64,000 bases of DNA, taken from positions 378,205 to 442,204 of the forward strand of contig NZ_RJJW01000002.1 of assembly GCF_003781945.1 (NCBI RefSeq). The letters run 5' to 3'. Below are positions 1 to 9,112 of this stretch, piece by piece. Each line of letters opens with the position of its first letter. Position 1 is the stretch's first letter. The notes beneath the pieces were generated by a model, which was not told where the DNA came from, ran no database searches, and saw only the letters and a program-made list of their open reading frames with translations. Position numbers and translations under genes: made by a program. The DNA is from Halorubrum sp. CSM-61. GTDB lineage: Archaea; Halobacteriota; Halobacteria; Halobacteriales; Haloferacaceae.

Positions 1-2
1 AA

Positions 3-161
3 GTGATTCGACATGGAAATCGGAATGCCATCGAACGTGTCTTTTGGGAAATAGAAAGACGAACATCATCGTTTGCAAATAGTTTCAGCAATGTCGCGTT
101 CGAGACAGCTCAAAATTGGCTCGAAGCCCTCGCAGTCTACCACAATTCACGCCAAACTTAA
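3..161 (+). pseudogene. IS6-family transposase, C-terminal fragment
   Basis: The open frame entering from the left edge encodes the end of a DDE transposase. It includes the NAIERVFWEIERRTSSF block that carries the last catalytic glutamate in IS6-type enzymes, and ends AVYHNSRQT before a TAA at 159-161. Only 52 residues lie inside the window, so the gene could be complete upstream. I see no recognisable IS6 terminal inverted repeat in the 147 bases that follow, which suggests a decayed or edge-truncated copy. The family call rests on the remembered C-terminal pattern. Confidence 0.6.
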
Positions 162-308
162 CGCGACCCGTCGCTCATCACCGTTTAAATAGTATATCGC
201 CGCTATCGATCTGGAATACTCACTCCCGATACCGCTCGTCGCGACGCCCCTACTGAGCGATTGCGAATCTACACGCGCCTGCTACAGAGGGCTTCACCAG
301 AGCCGGTG

Positions 309-1043
309 CTACTGGTTCGCCGAGCGGGCGTCGAGCGCGACCGGGATCGAGCGCGCGGCCACGTCGCCCGCGAACGCCTCGCCGTCCGCCTCCAGCTGTT
401 CGAAGGTGTCGTAGTGGATCGGGACGACCAGGTCCGGGTCTATCGCCTCGGCCAGCTCCGCGGCGGCGCGGCGGTCGGAGACGAGCCCCCCGCCGCCGAT
501 GTTCGCGAGGAAGACCGAGACGTCGAGCTCCGCGAACCCGTCGAGCGCGTCGGAGTCGCCGGGCCAGAAGACGGTGCGGTCGCCGAGCCCGAGCAGGAAC
601 CCGCAGCCGAACCCCGGCGGGTGGATCACCGAGCCGTCGGGGTCGGCGTTGGGCCCCTCGGGGTCGTTGTGCGCGGCGACCGACCAGACCGCGACCTCGC
701 CGGCCGGGGTCGCCACGTCGACGCGCGCCTCGTCGTCGACGCGGACCACGTCGTAGTCGGCGGCGAGCGACTCGATCGGCTCCACGTCCCGGTCGATCCC
801 CGCGGGGTCGACAGCCTCGTAGATCACGAGCGTCGCGTCCTCGCGCGCGACCGACCGGATCCCCTCGGGGTCGTAGTGGTGGTCGTGGGTGACGACGACG
901 AGGTGGCCGTCTCGGGCCCAGTAGTCGTCGAGGACGCCGTACCGTCCCGGGTCCGTGTAGGCGACGGGGCCGTCCTCCGGCTCCAGCCGCGCCGTCGCGT
1001 AGCCGAGCCACTCCACCGAGAAGCCGTCGTAGTTGACCGTCAT
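309..1043 (-). CDS. MBL-fold metal-dependent hydrolase
   Basis: A 244-residue cytoplasmic protein of the metallo-beta-lactamase fold, related to the UPF0173-type hydrolases. The motif THDHHYDPEG (about residues 53-62) matches the HxHxDH metal-binding motif in modified form. Further ligands are probably supplied by AAHNDPEG, WPGDSD and the C-terminal PIHYDTF. The ATG at 1041-1043 is chosen because homology starts at once (MTVNYDGFSVEWLGYAT); the open frame runs upstream into the ligase gene with no support. The substrate cannot be read from the sequence. It lies 62 bases downstream of the ligase gene on the same strand, so co-transcription is possible. Confidence 0.75.
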   Translation of the reverse strand: MTVNYDGFSVEWLGYATARLEPEDGPVAYTDPGRYGVLDDYWARDGHLVVVTHDHHYDPEGIRSVAREDATLVIYEAVDPAGIDRDVEPIESLAADYDVVRVDDEARVDVATPAGEVAVWSVAAHNDPEGPNADPDGSVIHPPGFGCGFLLGLGDRTVFWPGDSDALDGFAELDVSVFLANIGGGGLVSDRRAAAELAEAIDPDLVVPIHYDTFEQLEADGEAFAGDVAARSIPVALDARSANQ

Positions 1044-1105
1044 ACGCCGAGATCCGGACGCGGGCGCCTTGAGGGTGGCTATCGGGTCCGCGTTATCCGC
1101 CTCGT

Positions 1106-2956
1106 TCACTCCCCGTCGCCGGCGAGCCGCGCGACCCGCTCGAGCGAGTCGGCGTCGTCGACCGATTTGTCCCCGCGCACGCCGACGAACCGCGGGAACC
1201 GCAGGGCGTAGCCGGACGAGTAGGTCGGCGAAGTCTGGATCTCCTCGTACCCGACTTCGAGGACGACCGCGGGCCGGATCTCGATCTCGGTGCCGTCCTC
1301 GCTCACCACGTGGGGCTCCAGCCGCTCGGTGAGGTCGGCGAGCTCCTCGTCGGTGAGCCCGGTCGCGACCTTCCCGATGGTTGCGAACTCGTCGTCGCCG
1401 CCGGTCCGCACGCCGAGCAGGAACGTCCCGAACAGCTCCGCGCGGCGCCCCTCGCCCCACTCCGCGCCGACCACGACGGCGTCGAGCGTCTCCACGTCCG
1501 GCTTGCGCTTGAGCCAGTCGCGGCCGCGGTCGCCCGGCGTGTACGCCGCCTCGGGGTTCTTCAGCATCACGCCCTCGTGGCCCGCGTCGAGCGCGGCCGC
1601 CTCCGCCGCCTCGACCGCCCCGGGGTCGTTCGCGAACTCGACGCCCGCGGCCGCGTCGGGCAAGACCTCGCCGAGCCGGTCGTGGCGGGCGCGGAGCGGT
1701 TCGTCGAGCAGGTCCTCGCCGTCGGCGTGGAGGCAGTCGAACGCGTGGAGCTGGAGCCCGACCTCCTCGCGCATCCGGTCCACGTCGTGTTTCCGCCGGA
1801 AGCGACGCAGGACCTCCTGGAACGGGAGGGGAGCGCCGTCGTCGTCGACCGCGACGACCTCCCCGTCGAGGATGACCGGGACCGAGACGCGGGACTCGAC
1901 GTACTCGACGACCTCCGGGAGCGCGTCGGTCACGTCATCCATGTTCCGGGAGTAGATCCGCGGACCGAGTCCGTCGGAGTCGTCGCCGCCGGTCTCGTCG
2001 CCGGCGCCCCCGGCATCGTCACCGCCCGACTCCGGCACGTAGTGGACCTGCACCCGCGCCCCGTCGAACTTCGTCTCGACGGCGACCTCGCCGAACGCCT
2101 CGACCGCGTCGGTCGCCGTGCCGGCCTGCGCGAGCATCGCCTGCACCGGTCGACCGACCTCCAGCCCCTCGGCGCGTAGGCCGGCGAAGCCCTCGTCGCG
2201 GGCGAGGACCGCGACGCGCCCGTAGTCGTTGGTCACCTGCAGCGCGCGCTCGACCGCCGCGACAGCCTCGTCGCCGGCGCGGAGGGTCGGATCGTCGGCG
2301 TCGCCGTCGTCGCTCTCGTCGTCATCGACACCTCCGCCGTCGGCCGCCTCGCCCGCGAGAAACGCCTCGGCGATCGCGTCGCGGACGGCCCCCTCGCCGA
2401 CGCCGAGCCGCATCTCGCCGAGCACGAGCCGGGCGAGCACCTTCGCCTCGGCGGGCTCGCACCGGTTGAACAGCCCGAACAGGACGTCGCGCTTGCGGGA
2501 CTCGCTCCCGTCGCCGGCGGCGGCCGCCAGCTCGCGCAGCTCCGCGTCGACCCCGGCGACGGTGAGCTCGTCGCGCCCCTCGCCGAAGGCGGCGAGGCCG
2601 CGCTGGCCGCCGAACTCGAAGCCGGCGGCGACCGCGCCGATCTCGCCTTCCTCGGCCAGCCGCTCTTCCACGTCGTCGGCGGTCACGTTCGGGCCGGCGG
2701 CGCGAGCGATCGCCTCGCGACAGAGGGCCGGGCCCACGTCGAGCGTCCGGGTGTCGTGCGCCGGGAAGACGCGTCCGAGCAGGAACCGGGTGACCGTCGC
2801 GAGGTCGTCGTCCTCGGTGTCGCCGTCGCCGTTCTCGCCGCCCTCGCCGCGATCCCCGGCCGCCGCGAGCAGGTCGGCGACGAGCCGGGTCGTCTCGATG
2901 TCTGCGGGCTCGGTCGCCAGCTCCTCCGCCCGGTCGGCGAGCGCTGCGAACTCCAT
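1106..2956 (-). CDS. lig: ATP-dependent DNA ligase
   Basis: Seals DNA nicks in replication and repair using ATP. The 616-residue length fits archaeal ligases. An N-terminal DNA-binding domain is followed by the adenylation domain. The nucleophilic lysine is in KFDGAR (about residue 296), with downstream motifs SRNMDDVTDALPEV (III), LHAFDCL (IIIa), EGVMLKNP (IV) and WLKRKP (V), then an OB-fold tail ending near GVRGDKSVDDAD. Haloarchaeal acidic inserts are visible (GGDDAGGAGDETGGDDSDG between motifs I and III). The ATG at 2954-2956 is chosen because MEFAALADRAEELA is the natural start; the frame upstream is non-coding in character. It is divergent from the next gene. Confidence 0.95.
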   Translation of the reverse strand: MEFAALADRAEELATEPADIETTRLVADLLAAAGDRGEGGENGDGDTEDDDLATVTRFLLGRVFPAHDTRTLDVGPALCREAIARAAGPNVTADDVEERLAEEGEIGAVAAGFEFGGQRGLAAFGEGRDELTVAGVDAELRELAAAAGDGSESRKRDVLFGLFNRCEPAEAKVLARLVLGEMRLGVGEGAVRDAIAEAFLAGEAADGGGVDDDESDDGDADDPTLRAGDEAVAAVERALQVTNDYGRVAVLARDEGFAGLRAEGLEVGRPVQAMLAQAGTATDAVEAFGEVAVETKFDGARVQVHYVPESGGDDAGGAGDETGGDDSDGLGPRIYSRNMDDVTDALPEVVEYVESRVSVPVILDGEVVAVDDDGAPLPFQEVLRRFRRKHDVDRMREEVGLQLHAFDCLHADGEDLLDEPLRARHDRLGEVLPDAAAGVEFANDPGAVEAAEAAALDAGHEGVMLKNPEAAYTPGDRGRDWLKRKPDVETLDAVVVGAEWGEGRRAELFGTFLLGVRTGGDDEFATIGKVATGLTDEELADLTERLEPHVVSEDGTEIEIRPAVVLEVGYEEIQTSPTYSSGYALRFPRFVGVRGDKSVDDADSLERVARLAGDGE

Positions 2957-3095
2957 GCGCGGAGTCGGCGATCGCTCGGCAAAAGCGCCCCGATACAGAT
3001 GGCGCCGGGATACGCGTCGGTATCGCGACGCGAATCGGTCTCGGACGAGCGAACCGCGTGCCGACCCCTCCCACGCCGCCGATCGGGCGCAGGCC

Positions 3096-3101
3096 TTTTT
3101 A
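3096..3101 (+). promoter_or_regulatory. TATA-like box for the GCS2-type ligase gene
   Basis: TTTTTA 25-30 bases before the ATG at 3126, in the 169-base divergent region shared with the DNA ligase gene. The spacing would give a leaderless or nearly leaderless transcript. Confidence 0.5.
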
Positions 3102-3125
3102 CCGGCCGCGGTCGTCGACCCTCCC

Positions 3126-4685
3126 ATGAGCACCGAGTCCGCCCTCGCCGACGGCGTCCGCGAGGCGCTCGCGGTCGACCCCGACGAGTTCGACGCCCGC
3201 GCCGAGGAGGAGGCGGAGGTCGTCAAGCAGGCGCTCCGCGACGGCGCCTTCGACAACCACCAGTCGATCGTCGGCTTCGAGTACGAGTTCTACGCGGTCG
3301 CCGACGGGCGGTGGAGCGAGGAGTCGCGGGCGGGCGAGTACGCCCTGATGAGAGTCCCCCGTCGGCTGCTGGAGCTGATGGGGTTCGAGAAGGAGCTCGG
3401 GCTCCACAACGCCGAGATGTCGACGAGCCCGCAGCCGCTCTCCGACCACGGGCTCCGGGCGCAGCTCGCGGAGGTCCGGGCGCGGCTGGAGGCCGCGGAG
3501 AACACCGCGGGCGTCGAGGGGATGCGGCTCGTCTCCGACGCCCTCTGGACCATCCCGCCGGCGGGCGAGACGGCCCGCGAGTACCTCACCGACAGCGTCG
3601 ACGTCGACGGGGTCACCGTCGCCGTCAACATGAGCGACGCGGTGCGATACCACGCGATGGCGAACGCGGGCGACGACGGGAACCGCGGGACGGTCCTCGA
3701 GGCGCCGGGGGTGTCGCTGGAGGCGGACACGGTGATGCCCGAGAGCCTCATCACCTCGATACAGCCCCACTACCAGGTCGCGCACGCCGAGACCCTGCCG
3801 CGCCACTTCCGGTACGCGCTCCGGGTCGCCGGCCCCCTGCTCGCGCTCGGGGTCAACTCCCCCTTCTTCCCGCCGGACCTGTACGACGACGACTGGGACG
3901 GCGACCGCGTCCTCGCGGAGGGCGCGACGGAGAACCGGATCCACGTGTTCGAGTCGGTGCTCAACGCTCGCACCGACGAGGGGAAAGTCCGGTTCCCGCG
4001 GGAGTTCCACGACGTCGAGACCGCGGTCGACCGGATCGCGGGCGACGAGACGCTGATTCCGATGCCGGAGCCCGACGGTACCGACCGGTTCGACGATCAG
4101 TTCGCGACGTTCCGGACGAAACACGGCAGCTACTGGCGGTGGGTCCGCCCGGTCTTCGAGGGCGCGAGCCGGTCGAGCGCCAACGCTCGGATCGAGTTCC
4201 GGCCGATCCCGGGCCAGCCCACCGTCCGCGACTCGATCGCCTTTCAGGGGGCGTTCGCCGGGCTGATGCAGGCGCTCCCGCAGCGGGAGCACCCCGTCAT
4301 CGGGCTCGACTGGGAGACCGCCCGCGACAACTTCTACGCCGCGGTCGCCGACGGGCTCGACGCGGAGATCGAGTGGGTCGACCTCGACGGGGAGCGCACG
4401 ACCGACACCGACGCGGTGTACGGGGACCTCCTCGACCACGCCGAGGCGGGCCTCCGGACCGCGGGCTGCCCCGAGGAGGAGGCCGCCGCGTGGCTCGCCC
4501 CGCTCCGGTGGCGGGTGGCGAACCGAACGACTCCGGCGAGCTGGAAGCGGGACCGGGTCCGCGAGCGCCTCGACGCCGGCGAGGAGTTCGAGACCGCCGT
4601 CCACGCCACCCAGCGCGAGTACATCGACCGACAGGCCGAGACGCTGATCGAGGGCGGCTTCTCCGCGTGGATGAACGGGGACTGA
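3126..4685 (+). CDS. Glutamate-cysteine ligase-like (GCS2 superfamily) enzyme
   Basis: A 519-residue protein with the look of the carboxylate-amine/glutamate-cysteine ligase superfamily. It has an early VGFEYEFYAV segment (about residues 48-57) with the acidic metal-binding pattern, the motif LHNAEMSTSPQPL, and a basic/aromatic core GASRSSANARIEFRPIPGQPT (about 350-370) typical of nucleotide/substrate-binding strands in this fold. Haloarchaea use gamma-glutamylcysteine as their main thiol, so a role there is plausible. The protein is longer than the usual roughly 360-residue haloarchaeal GshA, so the exact substrate is uncertain. The promoter is described separately. Confidence 0.6.
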   Translation: MSTESALADGVREALAVDPDEFDARAEEEAEVVKQALRDGAFDNHQSIVGFEYEFYAVADGRWSEESRAGEYALMRVPRRLLELMGFEKELGLHNAEMSTSPQPLSDHGLRAQLAEVRARLEAAENTAGVEGMRLVSDALWTIPPAGETAREYLTDSVDVDGVTVAVNMSDAVRYHAMANAGDDGNRGTVLEAPGVSLEADTVMPESLITSIQPHYQVAHAETLPRHFRYALRVAGPLLALGVNSPFFPPDLYDDDWDGDRVLAEGATENRIHVFESVLNARTDEGKVRFPREFHDVETAVDRIAGDETLIPMPEPDGTDRFDDQFATFRTKHGSYWRWVRPVFEGASRSSANARIEFRPIPGQPTVRDSIAFQGAFAGLMQALPQREHPVIGLDWETARDNFYAAVADGLDAEIEWVDLDGERTTDTDAVYGDLLDHAEAGLRTAGCPEEEAAAWLAPLRWRVANRTTPASWKRDRVRERLDAGEEFETAVHATQREYIDRQAETLIEGGFSAWMNGD

Positions 4686-4951
4686 GGCGCGTGTCGGTCG
4701 CGAGTCGACTGCGAGCTGACCGCGCGCCGGCTTCCCGCGGAACGGAACGAACGTCGATATCCCTTATTAACCGGGTTCCGAAACCACAGCACCCCGATCG
4801 CCTCGGTGTGTGTATAGTGTGTATAAGGATCCTTCGTCTCGTTGGTGTCGGGCGATTTTTCGGATCGGCGCTCGGATCACGAGCTCCTTCGGACGGGCCG
4901 TTTTTGCGACCGGCACAAGTGTTAAGTTCTCGACCCTGCTTTCGTCAGTCG

Positions 4952-6173
4952 ATGACAGACATCACGGAGGATTCGTCGGACGCCCCGGCGGATCGAGTTC
5001 TTCCAGGGCACGATAGCTTCTAACATCGATATCGGTCCTGTACGGATCTTCGACACGACGTTACGAGACGGTGAACAGTCACCGCGCACGTCGTTCAGCT
5101 ACGAGGAGAAACGCCGCATAGCGGCGACGCTGGACGACATGAACACCCACGTCATCGAGGCTGGGTTCCCGGTGAACTCGGACGCGGAGTTCGAGGCCGT
5201 GAGCGACATCGCCGCCGCGACGGACACCACCGTCTGCGGACTGGCGCGGGTCGTCGAGGGCGACATCGACGCCGCCGTCGACTCCGGCGTCGAGATGGTC
5301 CACGTGTTCGTCTCCACCAGCGACGTACAGCTGGAGGACTCGATGCACGCGACCCGGCAGGAGGCGAAACAGCGCGCCGTCGCCGCCGTCGAGCAGGTGA
5401 AAGACGCCGGCGTCGAGTGCATGTTCTCGCCGATGGACGCGACGCGGACCGACCCCGACTACCTGCGGGAGATCGTCGAGGCGGTCAGCGACGCGGGCAC
5501 CGACTGGATCAACATCCCGGACACGTGCGGCGTCGCGATGCCGACGAGCTTCGGGAAGACGGTGAAGGCGGTCGTCGAGGCGACCGACGCCCGCGTCGAC
5601 GTGCACACGCACGACGACTTCGGGATGGCCGCGGCGAACGCGGTCACCGGGTTCGAGAACGGCGCGGAGCAGGCGCAGGTGTCGGTCAACGGGATCGGCG
5701 AGCGCGCCGGCAACGCCGCCTACGAGGAGGTCGTGATGGCGGTCGAATCGGTGTACGGCGTCGACACCGGCATCGACACGACCCAGATCACCAAGCTGGC
5801 CCGGATCGTCGAGGAGGCCTCGGACATCCCGGTGCCGGCGAACAAGCCCGTCACCGGGCGGAACGCGTTCGCCCACGAGTCGGGCATCCACGCCGCGGGC
5901 GTCATCGAGAACGCCGACACGTTCGAGACCGGCGTGATGACCCCGGAGATGGTCGGCGCCGAACGCGAGTTCGTTTTAGGCAAACACACCGGCACCCACA
6001 GCGTGCGCAAGCACCTGGTGGAGGCCGGCTTCGATCCGAGCGACGGCGAGGTCCGGCGCATTACCAAGCGCGTCAAGGAGTACGGCTCCGGCAAGCGTCA
6101 GGTGACCGCCGGCGACGTCGAGCGGTTCGCCGAGGAGGCGGACGTCGACCGCGAGGAGGAGGTCCGGGTCTGA
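4952..6173 (+). CDS. leuA: 2-isopropylmalate synthase, apparent 5' frameshift
   Basis: First committed step of leucine synthesis (acetyl-CoA + 2-ketoisovalerate). The body reads RIFDTTLRDGEQSPRTSF (HMGL active-site arginine and metal-binding aspartate), later HTHDDFGMA, NGIGERAGN and GKHTGTHSVRKHL. The body frame has no ATG, GTG or TTG between a stop at 4953-4955 and the ATG at 5139, and that ATG would delete the catalytic DTTLRDGEQ block. A plausible start, ATG 4952 (MTDITEDSSDAPADRV), is in another frame. The two join if a TCGAG unit at 4993-4997 was once duplicated, restoring RVEFFQGTIAS. It is therefore a sequencing error, a mutation or recoding. The gene is about 406 residues if repaired, and heads the ilv-leu cluster. 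Confidence 0.85.
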
Positions 6174-6278
6174 TGGCCGCCTCCCTGCGCGGGGAGCCCG
6201 CGGAGCGACCGCCGCGCGGTCGCGCGGGCGGAATCGATCGCGCGGTCCGAAGCGATCGCACGGTTCGACCCGCGCCTC

Positions 6279-6298
6279 GGAACCGGCCTTCCGGTTCC
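6279..6298. terminator. Hairpin between leuA and ilvB
   Basis: A perfect 8-bp stem, GGAACCGG/CCGGTTCC, with a CCTT loop. It sits just before the next TATA-like box, so it may end leuA transcripts. There is no T-tract after it, so terminator function is an inference. Confidence 0.4.
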
Positions 6299-6311
6299 GC
6301 TCCCCGACAGG

Positions 6312-6319
6312 GATTTATA
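6312..6319 (+). promoter_or_regulatory. TATA-like box upstream of ilvB leader ORF
   Basis: GATTTATA, centred about 28 bases before the ATG at 6345. This is the distance expected for transcription that begins at or next to that ATG. It gives the ilvB-ilvN-ilvC-leuCDB block its own candidate promoter, separate from leuA. Confidence 0.5.
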
Positions 6320-6344
6320 CCCCGGCTGTGTTGGTGGGGACGAG

Positions 6345-6419
6345 ATGCGACGGCACGCCGCGAACCCGACGACCGCCGACGTCGCCGGAGCCGTCGCGCC
6401 GATCATCGTAGGGGTATAA
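6345..6419 (+). CDS. Candidate leader peptide upstream of ilvB
   Basis: A 24-codon ORF, MRRHAANPTTADVAGAVAPIIVGV. Its ATG lies at leaderless distance from a TATA-like box and its stop is inside a hairpin (6408-6427). The C-terminal residues IIVGV are rich in isoleucine and valine, end products of the downstream enzymes. This resembles an attenuation leader, but such leaders are not established in haloarchaea and the ORF is short, so it is a hypothesis. The rest of 6174-6558 shows no other gene. Confidence 0.35.
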   Translation: MRRHAANPTTADVAGAVAPIIVGV

Positions 6420-6427
6420 CCCCCTAC
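6408..6427. promoter_or_regulatory. Hairpin overlapping leader stop codon
   Basis: The stem GTAGGGG/CCCCTAC (7 bp) with loop TATAAC contains the TAA stop of the leader ORF. A ribosome at the Ile/Val codons would cover its left arm. It is followed by C-rich rather than T-rich sequence. Confidence 0.4.
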
Positions 6428-6558
6428 ACCACCCCTTCCTCACCGACGCCGCGCATCGACGAACGCCGACGGTCGAGTCCGCTCTCGTCCGGCGATTCGG
6501 CGTTCGGACCGACCGACTCTCACACCCGCGAGATGCACCACCGAACACCACCACGACA

Positions 6559-8376
6559 ATGAGCGACACAGCAGCACAGCCACGAGACGACGAGACAGAG
6601 GACCCGCCGGACGCGGACGAGTCGGTCGCGGCCGAGACCGACGGCCCGACCGACACGGACGGTCCCGCCGCGGGACCGGTGTCGACCGGCGCCGAGTCGG
6701 TCGTCGCCGCGCTGGAGGCCGCCGGCGCGGAGACCGCCTTCGGCGTGCAGGGCGGCGCGATCATGCCCGTCTACGACGCGCTGTACGACTCCTCGATCCG
6801 CCACGTGACGATGGCCCACGAGCAGGGCGCGGCCCACGCCGCCGACGCCTACGGCGTCGTGGCGGGCGAGCCGGGCCTCTGTCTGGCGACCTCGGGGCCG
6901 GGCGCGACCAACCTCGTCACCGGGATCGCCGACGCCGACATGGACTCCGACGCGATGCTGGCGCTGACGGGGCAGGTGCCCACCGAGTTCGTCGGCAACG
7001 ACGCGTTCCAGGAGACCGACACGGTCGGCGTCACCCGCCCGATCACGAAGCACAACTACTTCGCGAACGGCGCGGACACCGTCGGCGACACCGTCGGCGA
7101 GGCGTTCGAGCTGGCGCGCGCGGGCCGTCCCGGACCGACGCTCGTCGACCTGCCGAAGGACGTGACGCAGGACGAGACGGACGAGACGCCCGGGCCGGCG
7201 ACGCCGCCGGCCGGCACCGACCCCGACCCGAACGCCGACCCGGACGCGGTCGAGGAGGCCGCTCGGGCCATCGAGGAGGCCGAGCGACCCGTGTGCCTGT
7301 TCGGCGGCGGCGTCATCAAGGCGGACGCGAGCGACGCCGCGCGCACCTTCGCGCGCACGTACGGCGTCCCCGTGACGACGACGATGCCGGGCATCGGCTC
7401 GTTCCCCGAGGACGACGAGCTCTGCCTCTCGTGGGCCGGGATGCACGGCACCGGCTACGCCAACATGGCGATCACCCACACCGACTGCCTGATCGCGGTC
7501 GGCACCCGGTTCGACGACCGGCTGACGGGCGGGATCGACACGTTCGCGCCGGAGGCCGAGGTCGTCCACGTCGACATCGACCCGGCCGAGATCTCGAAGA
7601 ACGTCTACGCCGACTACCCGCTGATCGGCGACGCGGGGCGCGTCCTCGACCAGCTGACCGCCGCGGTCCGCGAGGCGCCCGACGCCGAGGCGTGGCGCGA
7701 GCGCTGTTCCGAGTGGAAGGAGACGTACCCGCTCACGTACGCGACGCCCGACGACGAGCCGCTGAAGCCGCAGTTCGTCGTCGAGGCGTTCGACGAGGCG
7801 ACCGCCGACGACACCATCGTCACCACGGGCGTCGGCCAACACCAGATGTGGGCCTCCCAGTTCTGGACGTACTCGGAGCCCCGGACGTGGGTCTCCTCGC
7901 ACGGGCTGGGGACGATGGGCTACGGCGTGCCCGCCGCGGTCGGCGCGCGCGTCGCGGCCGACAACATGGGCGAGCCGGACCGCGACGTGGTGTGTTTCGA
8001 CGGCGACGGCTCCTTCCTGATGACGATGCAGGAGCTGTCGGTGGCGGTCCGCGAGGACCTCGACGTCACCATCGCGGTGCTGAACAACGAGTACATCGGC
8101 ATGGTGCGCCAGTGGCAGGACGCCTTCTACGAGGGGCGTCACATGGCCTCCGACTACACGTGGATGCCCGAGTTCGACAAGCTCGCCGAGGCGTTCGGCG
8201 CTTTAGGGCTCCGCGTCGACGACTACGACGAGGTCGCGCCCGCGGTCGAGGAGGCCCTCGACTACGACGGGCCGGCCGTGATCGACTTCCACGTCGACCC
8301 CGAGGAGAACGTCCTTCCGATGGTGCCGAGCGGCGGTGCGAACGGGAAGTTCGCCACCGCGGAGGACCAGCTATGA
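6559..8376 (+). CDS. ilvB: Acetolactate synthase, large (catalytic) subunit
   Basis: Thiamine-diphosphate enzyme that condenses pyruvate with pyruvate or 2-ketobutyrate, first shared step of valine, leucine and isoleucine synthesis. At 605 residues it has an acidic 45-50 residue N-terminal extension before the PYR domain. The catalytic glutamate is in [15 protein letters not shown] (near residue 80), the FAD-binding-like central domain includes [11 protein letters not shown], and the ThDP/metal motif is [12 protein letters not shown] through [14 protein letters not shown]. Its TGA overlaps the ATG of ilvN (ATGA), so the two subunits are translationally coupled. Confidence 0.97.
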   Translation: MSDTAAQPRDDETEDPPDADESVAAETDGPTDTDGPAAGPVSTGAESVVAALEAAGAETAFGVQGGAIMPVYDALYDSSIRHVTMAHEQGAAHAADAYGVVAGEPGLCLATSGPGATNLVTGIADADMDSDAMLALTGQVPTEFVGNDAFQETDTVGVTRPITKHNYFANGADTVGDTVGEAFELARAGRPGPTLVDLPKDVTQDETDETPGPATPPAGTDPDPNADPDAVEEAARAIEEAERPVCLFGGGVIKADASDAARTFARTYGVPVTTTMPGIGSFPEDDELCLSWAGMHGTGYANMAITHTDCLIAVGTRFDDRLTGGIDTFAPEAEVVHVDIDPAEISKNVYADYPLIGDAGRVLDQLTAAVREAPDAEAWRERCSEWKETYPLTYATPDDEPLKPQFVVEAFDEATADDTIVTTGVGQHQMWASQFWTYSEPRTWVSSHGLGTMGYGVPAAVGARVAADNMGEPDRDVVCFDGDGSFLMTMQELSVAVREDLDVTIAVLNNEYIGMVRQWQDAFYEGRHMASDYTWMPEFDKLAEAFGALGLRVDDYDEVAPAVEEALDYDGPAVIDFHVDPEENVLPMVPSGGANGKFATAEDQL

Positions 8377-9074
8377 GCGACGACTCGCCCGACTCCCGCG
8401 CCGCGACCGACGGCGGCGCGCCCGAGGCGGACTCCCGGCCGATGCCGAGCGAACAGCCCGGCCCGGCGGAGCGCGACCACCCCGAGGGGCGCCGGAACCT
8501 CGAGGGGATCCGTATCGACCCCGTCCTCGAGGCGGAACACGAGTCCCGCCGCGCCGTCATCTCGGCGCTGGTGGAGGACGAGCCGGGCGTGCTCGCGCGC
8601 GTCTCCGGGCTCGTCTCCCGCCGCCAGTTCAACATCGAGAGCCTGACCGTCGGCCCGACGACCGTGGACGGCCACTCGCGGATCACCATGGTCGTCGAGG
8701 AGACGGACCCCGGCATCGATCAGATCGAGAAGCAGATGGCGAAGCTGAAGCCGGTCATCTCCGTCGGCGAGGTCGCCGGCGACGCGGTCACCTCGGAGCT
8801 CGTCCTGTTGAAGGTCGAGGCCGACGACCCCGCGGCGGTCCACGCCGTCTCCGAGATGTACGACGGCCGGACGGTCGACGCCGGCCCGGAGACGATCACC
8901 GTCGAGCTCACCGGCGACAACGCCAGGATCGACAACGCGATCGGCGCCTTCGAGCGGTTCGGAATCGTCGAGATCGCGCGCACCGGGCCGACCGCTCTCG
9001 CGCGCGGCAACACGCCGACGGCGCCCGGAGAGAAGCCCGGAACGGCCGGCGAACCGACGACGCACGACGACTGA
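8373..9074 (+). CDS. ilvN: Acetolactate synthase, small regulatory subunit
   Basis: The 233-residue regulatory partner of IlvB. After an acidic, probably disordered N-terminus (about 50 residues), an ACT domain begins [26 protein letters not shown] (split here as a valine-sensing ACT fold) with [12 protein letters not shown] second ACT-like C-terminal domain follows ([13 protein letters not shown]...[17 protein letters not shown]). Such subunits confer feedback inhibition by valine. The ATG overlaps the ilvB stop; ilvC follows 38 bases later. The tail [19 protein letters not shown] is low complexity. Confidence 0.95.
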   Translation: MSDDSPDSRAATDGGAPEADSRPMPSEQPGPAERDHPEGRRNLEGIRIDPVLEAEHESRRAVISALVEDEPGVLARVSGLVSRRQFNIESLTVGPTTVDGHSRITMVVEETDPGIDQIEKQMAKLKPVISVGEVAGDAVTSELVLLKVEADDPAAVHAVSEMYDGRTVDAGPETITVELTGDNARIDNAIGAFERFGIVEIARTGPTALARGNTPTAPGEKPGTAGEPTTHDD

Positions 9075-9112
9075 CACGCGACGCGAACACACGCGAACCC
9101 ACAACCATACAC

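Noticed and set aside
250-1011. Arg/Gly-rich open frames opposite real genes, e.g. at 250-1011, 261-1211 and many similar elsewhere
   Set aside because: They lie antisense or out of frame to well-supported genes, are Arg/Pro/Ala-rich as expected for shadow frames in GC-rich DNA, and show no motif.
6174-6558. A T-box or classic riboswitch before ilvB
   Set aside because: I found no conserved T-box or known riboswitch core; only hairpins and the leader ORF are visible.
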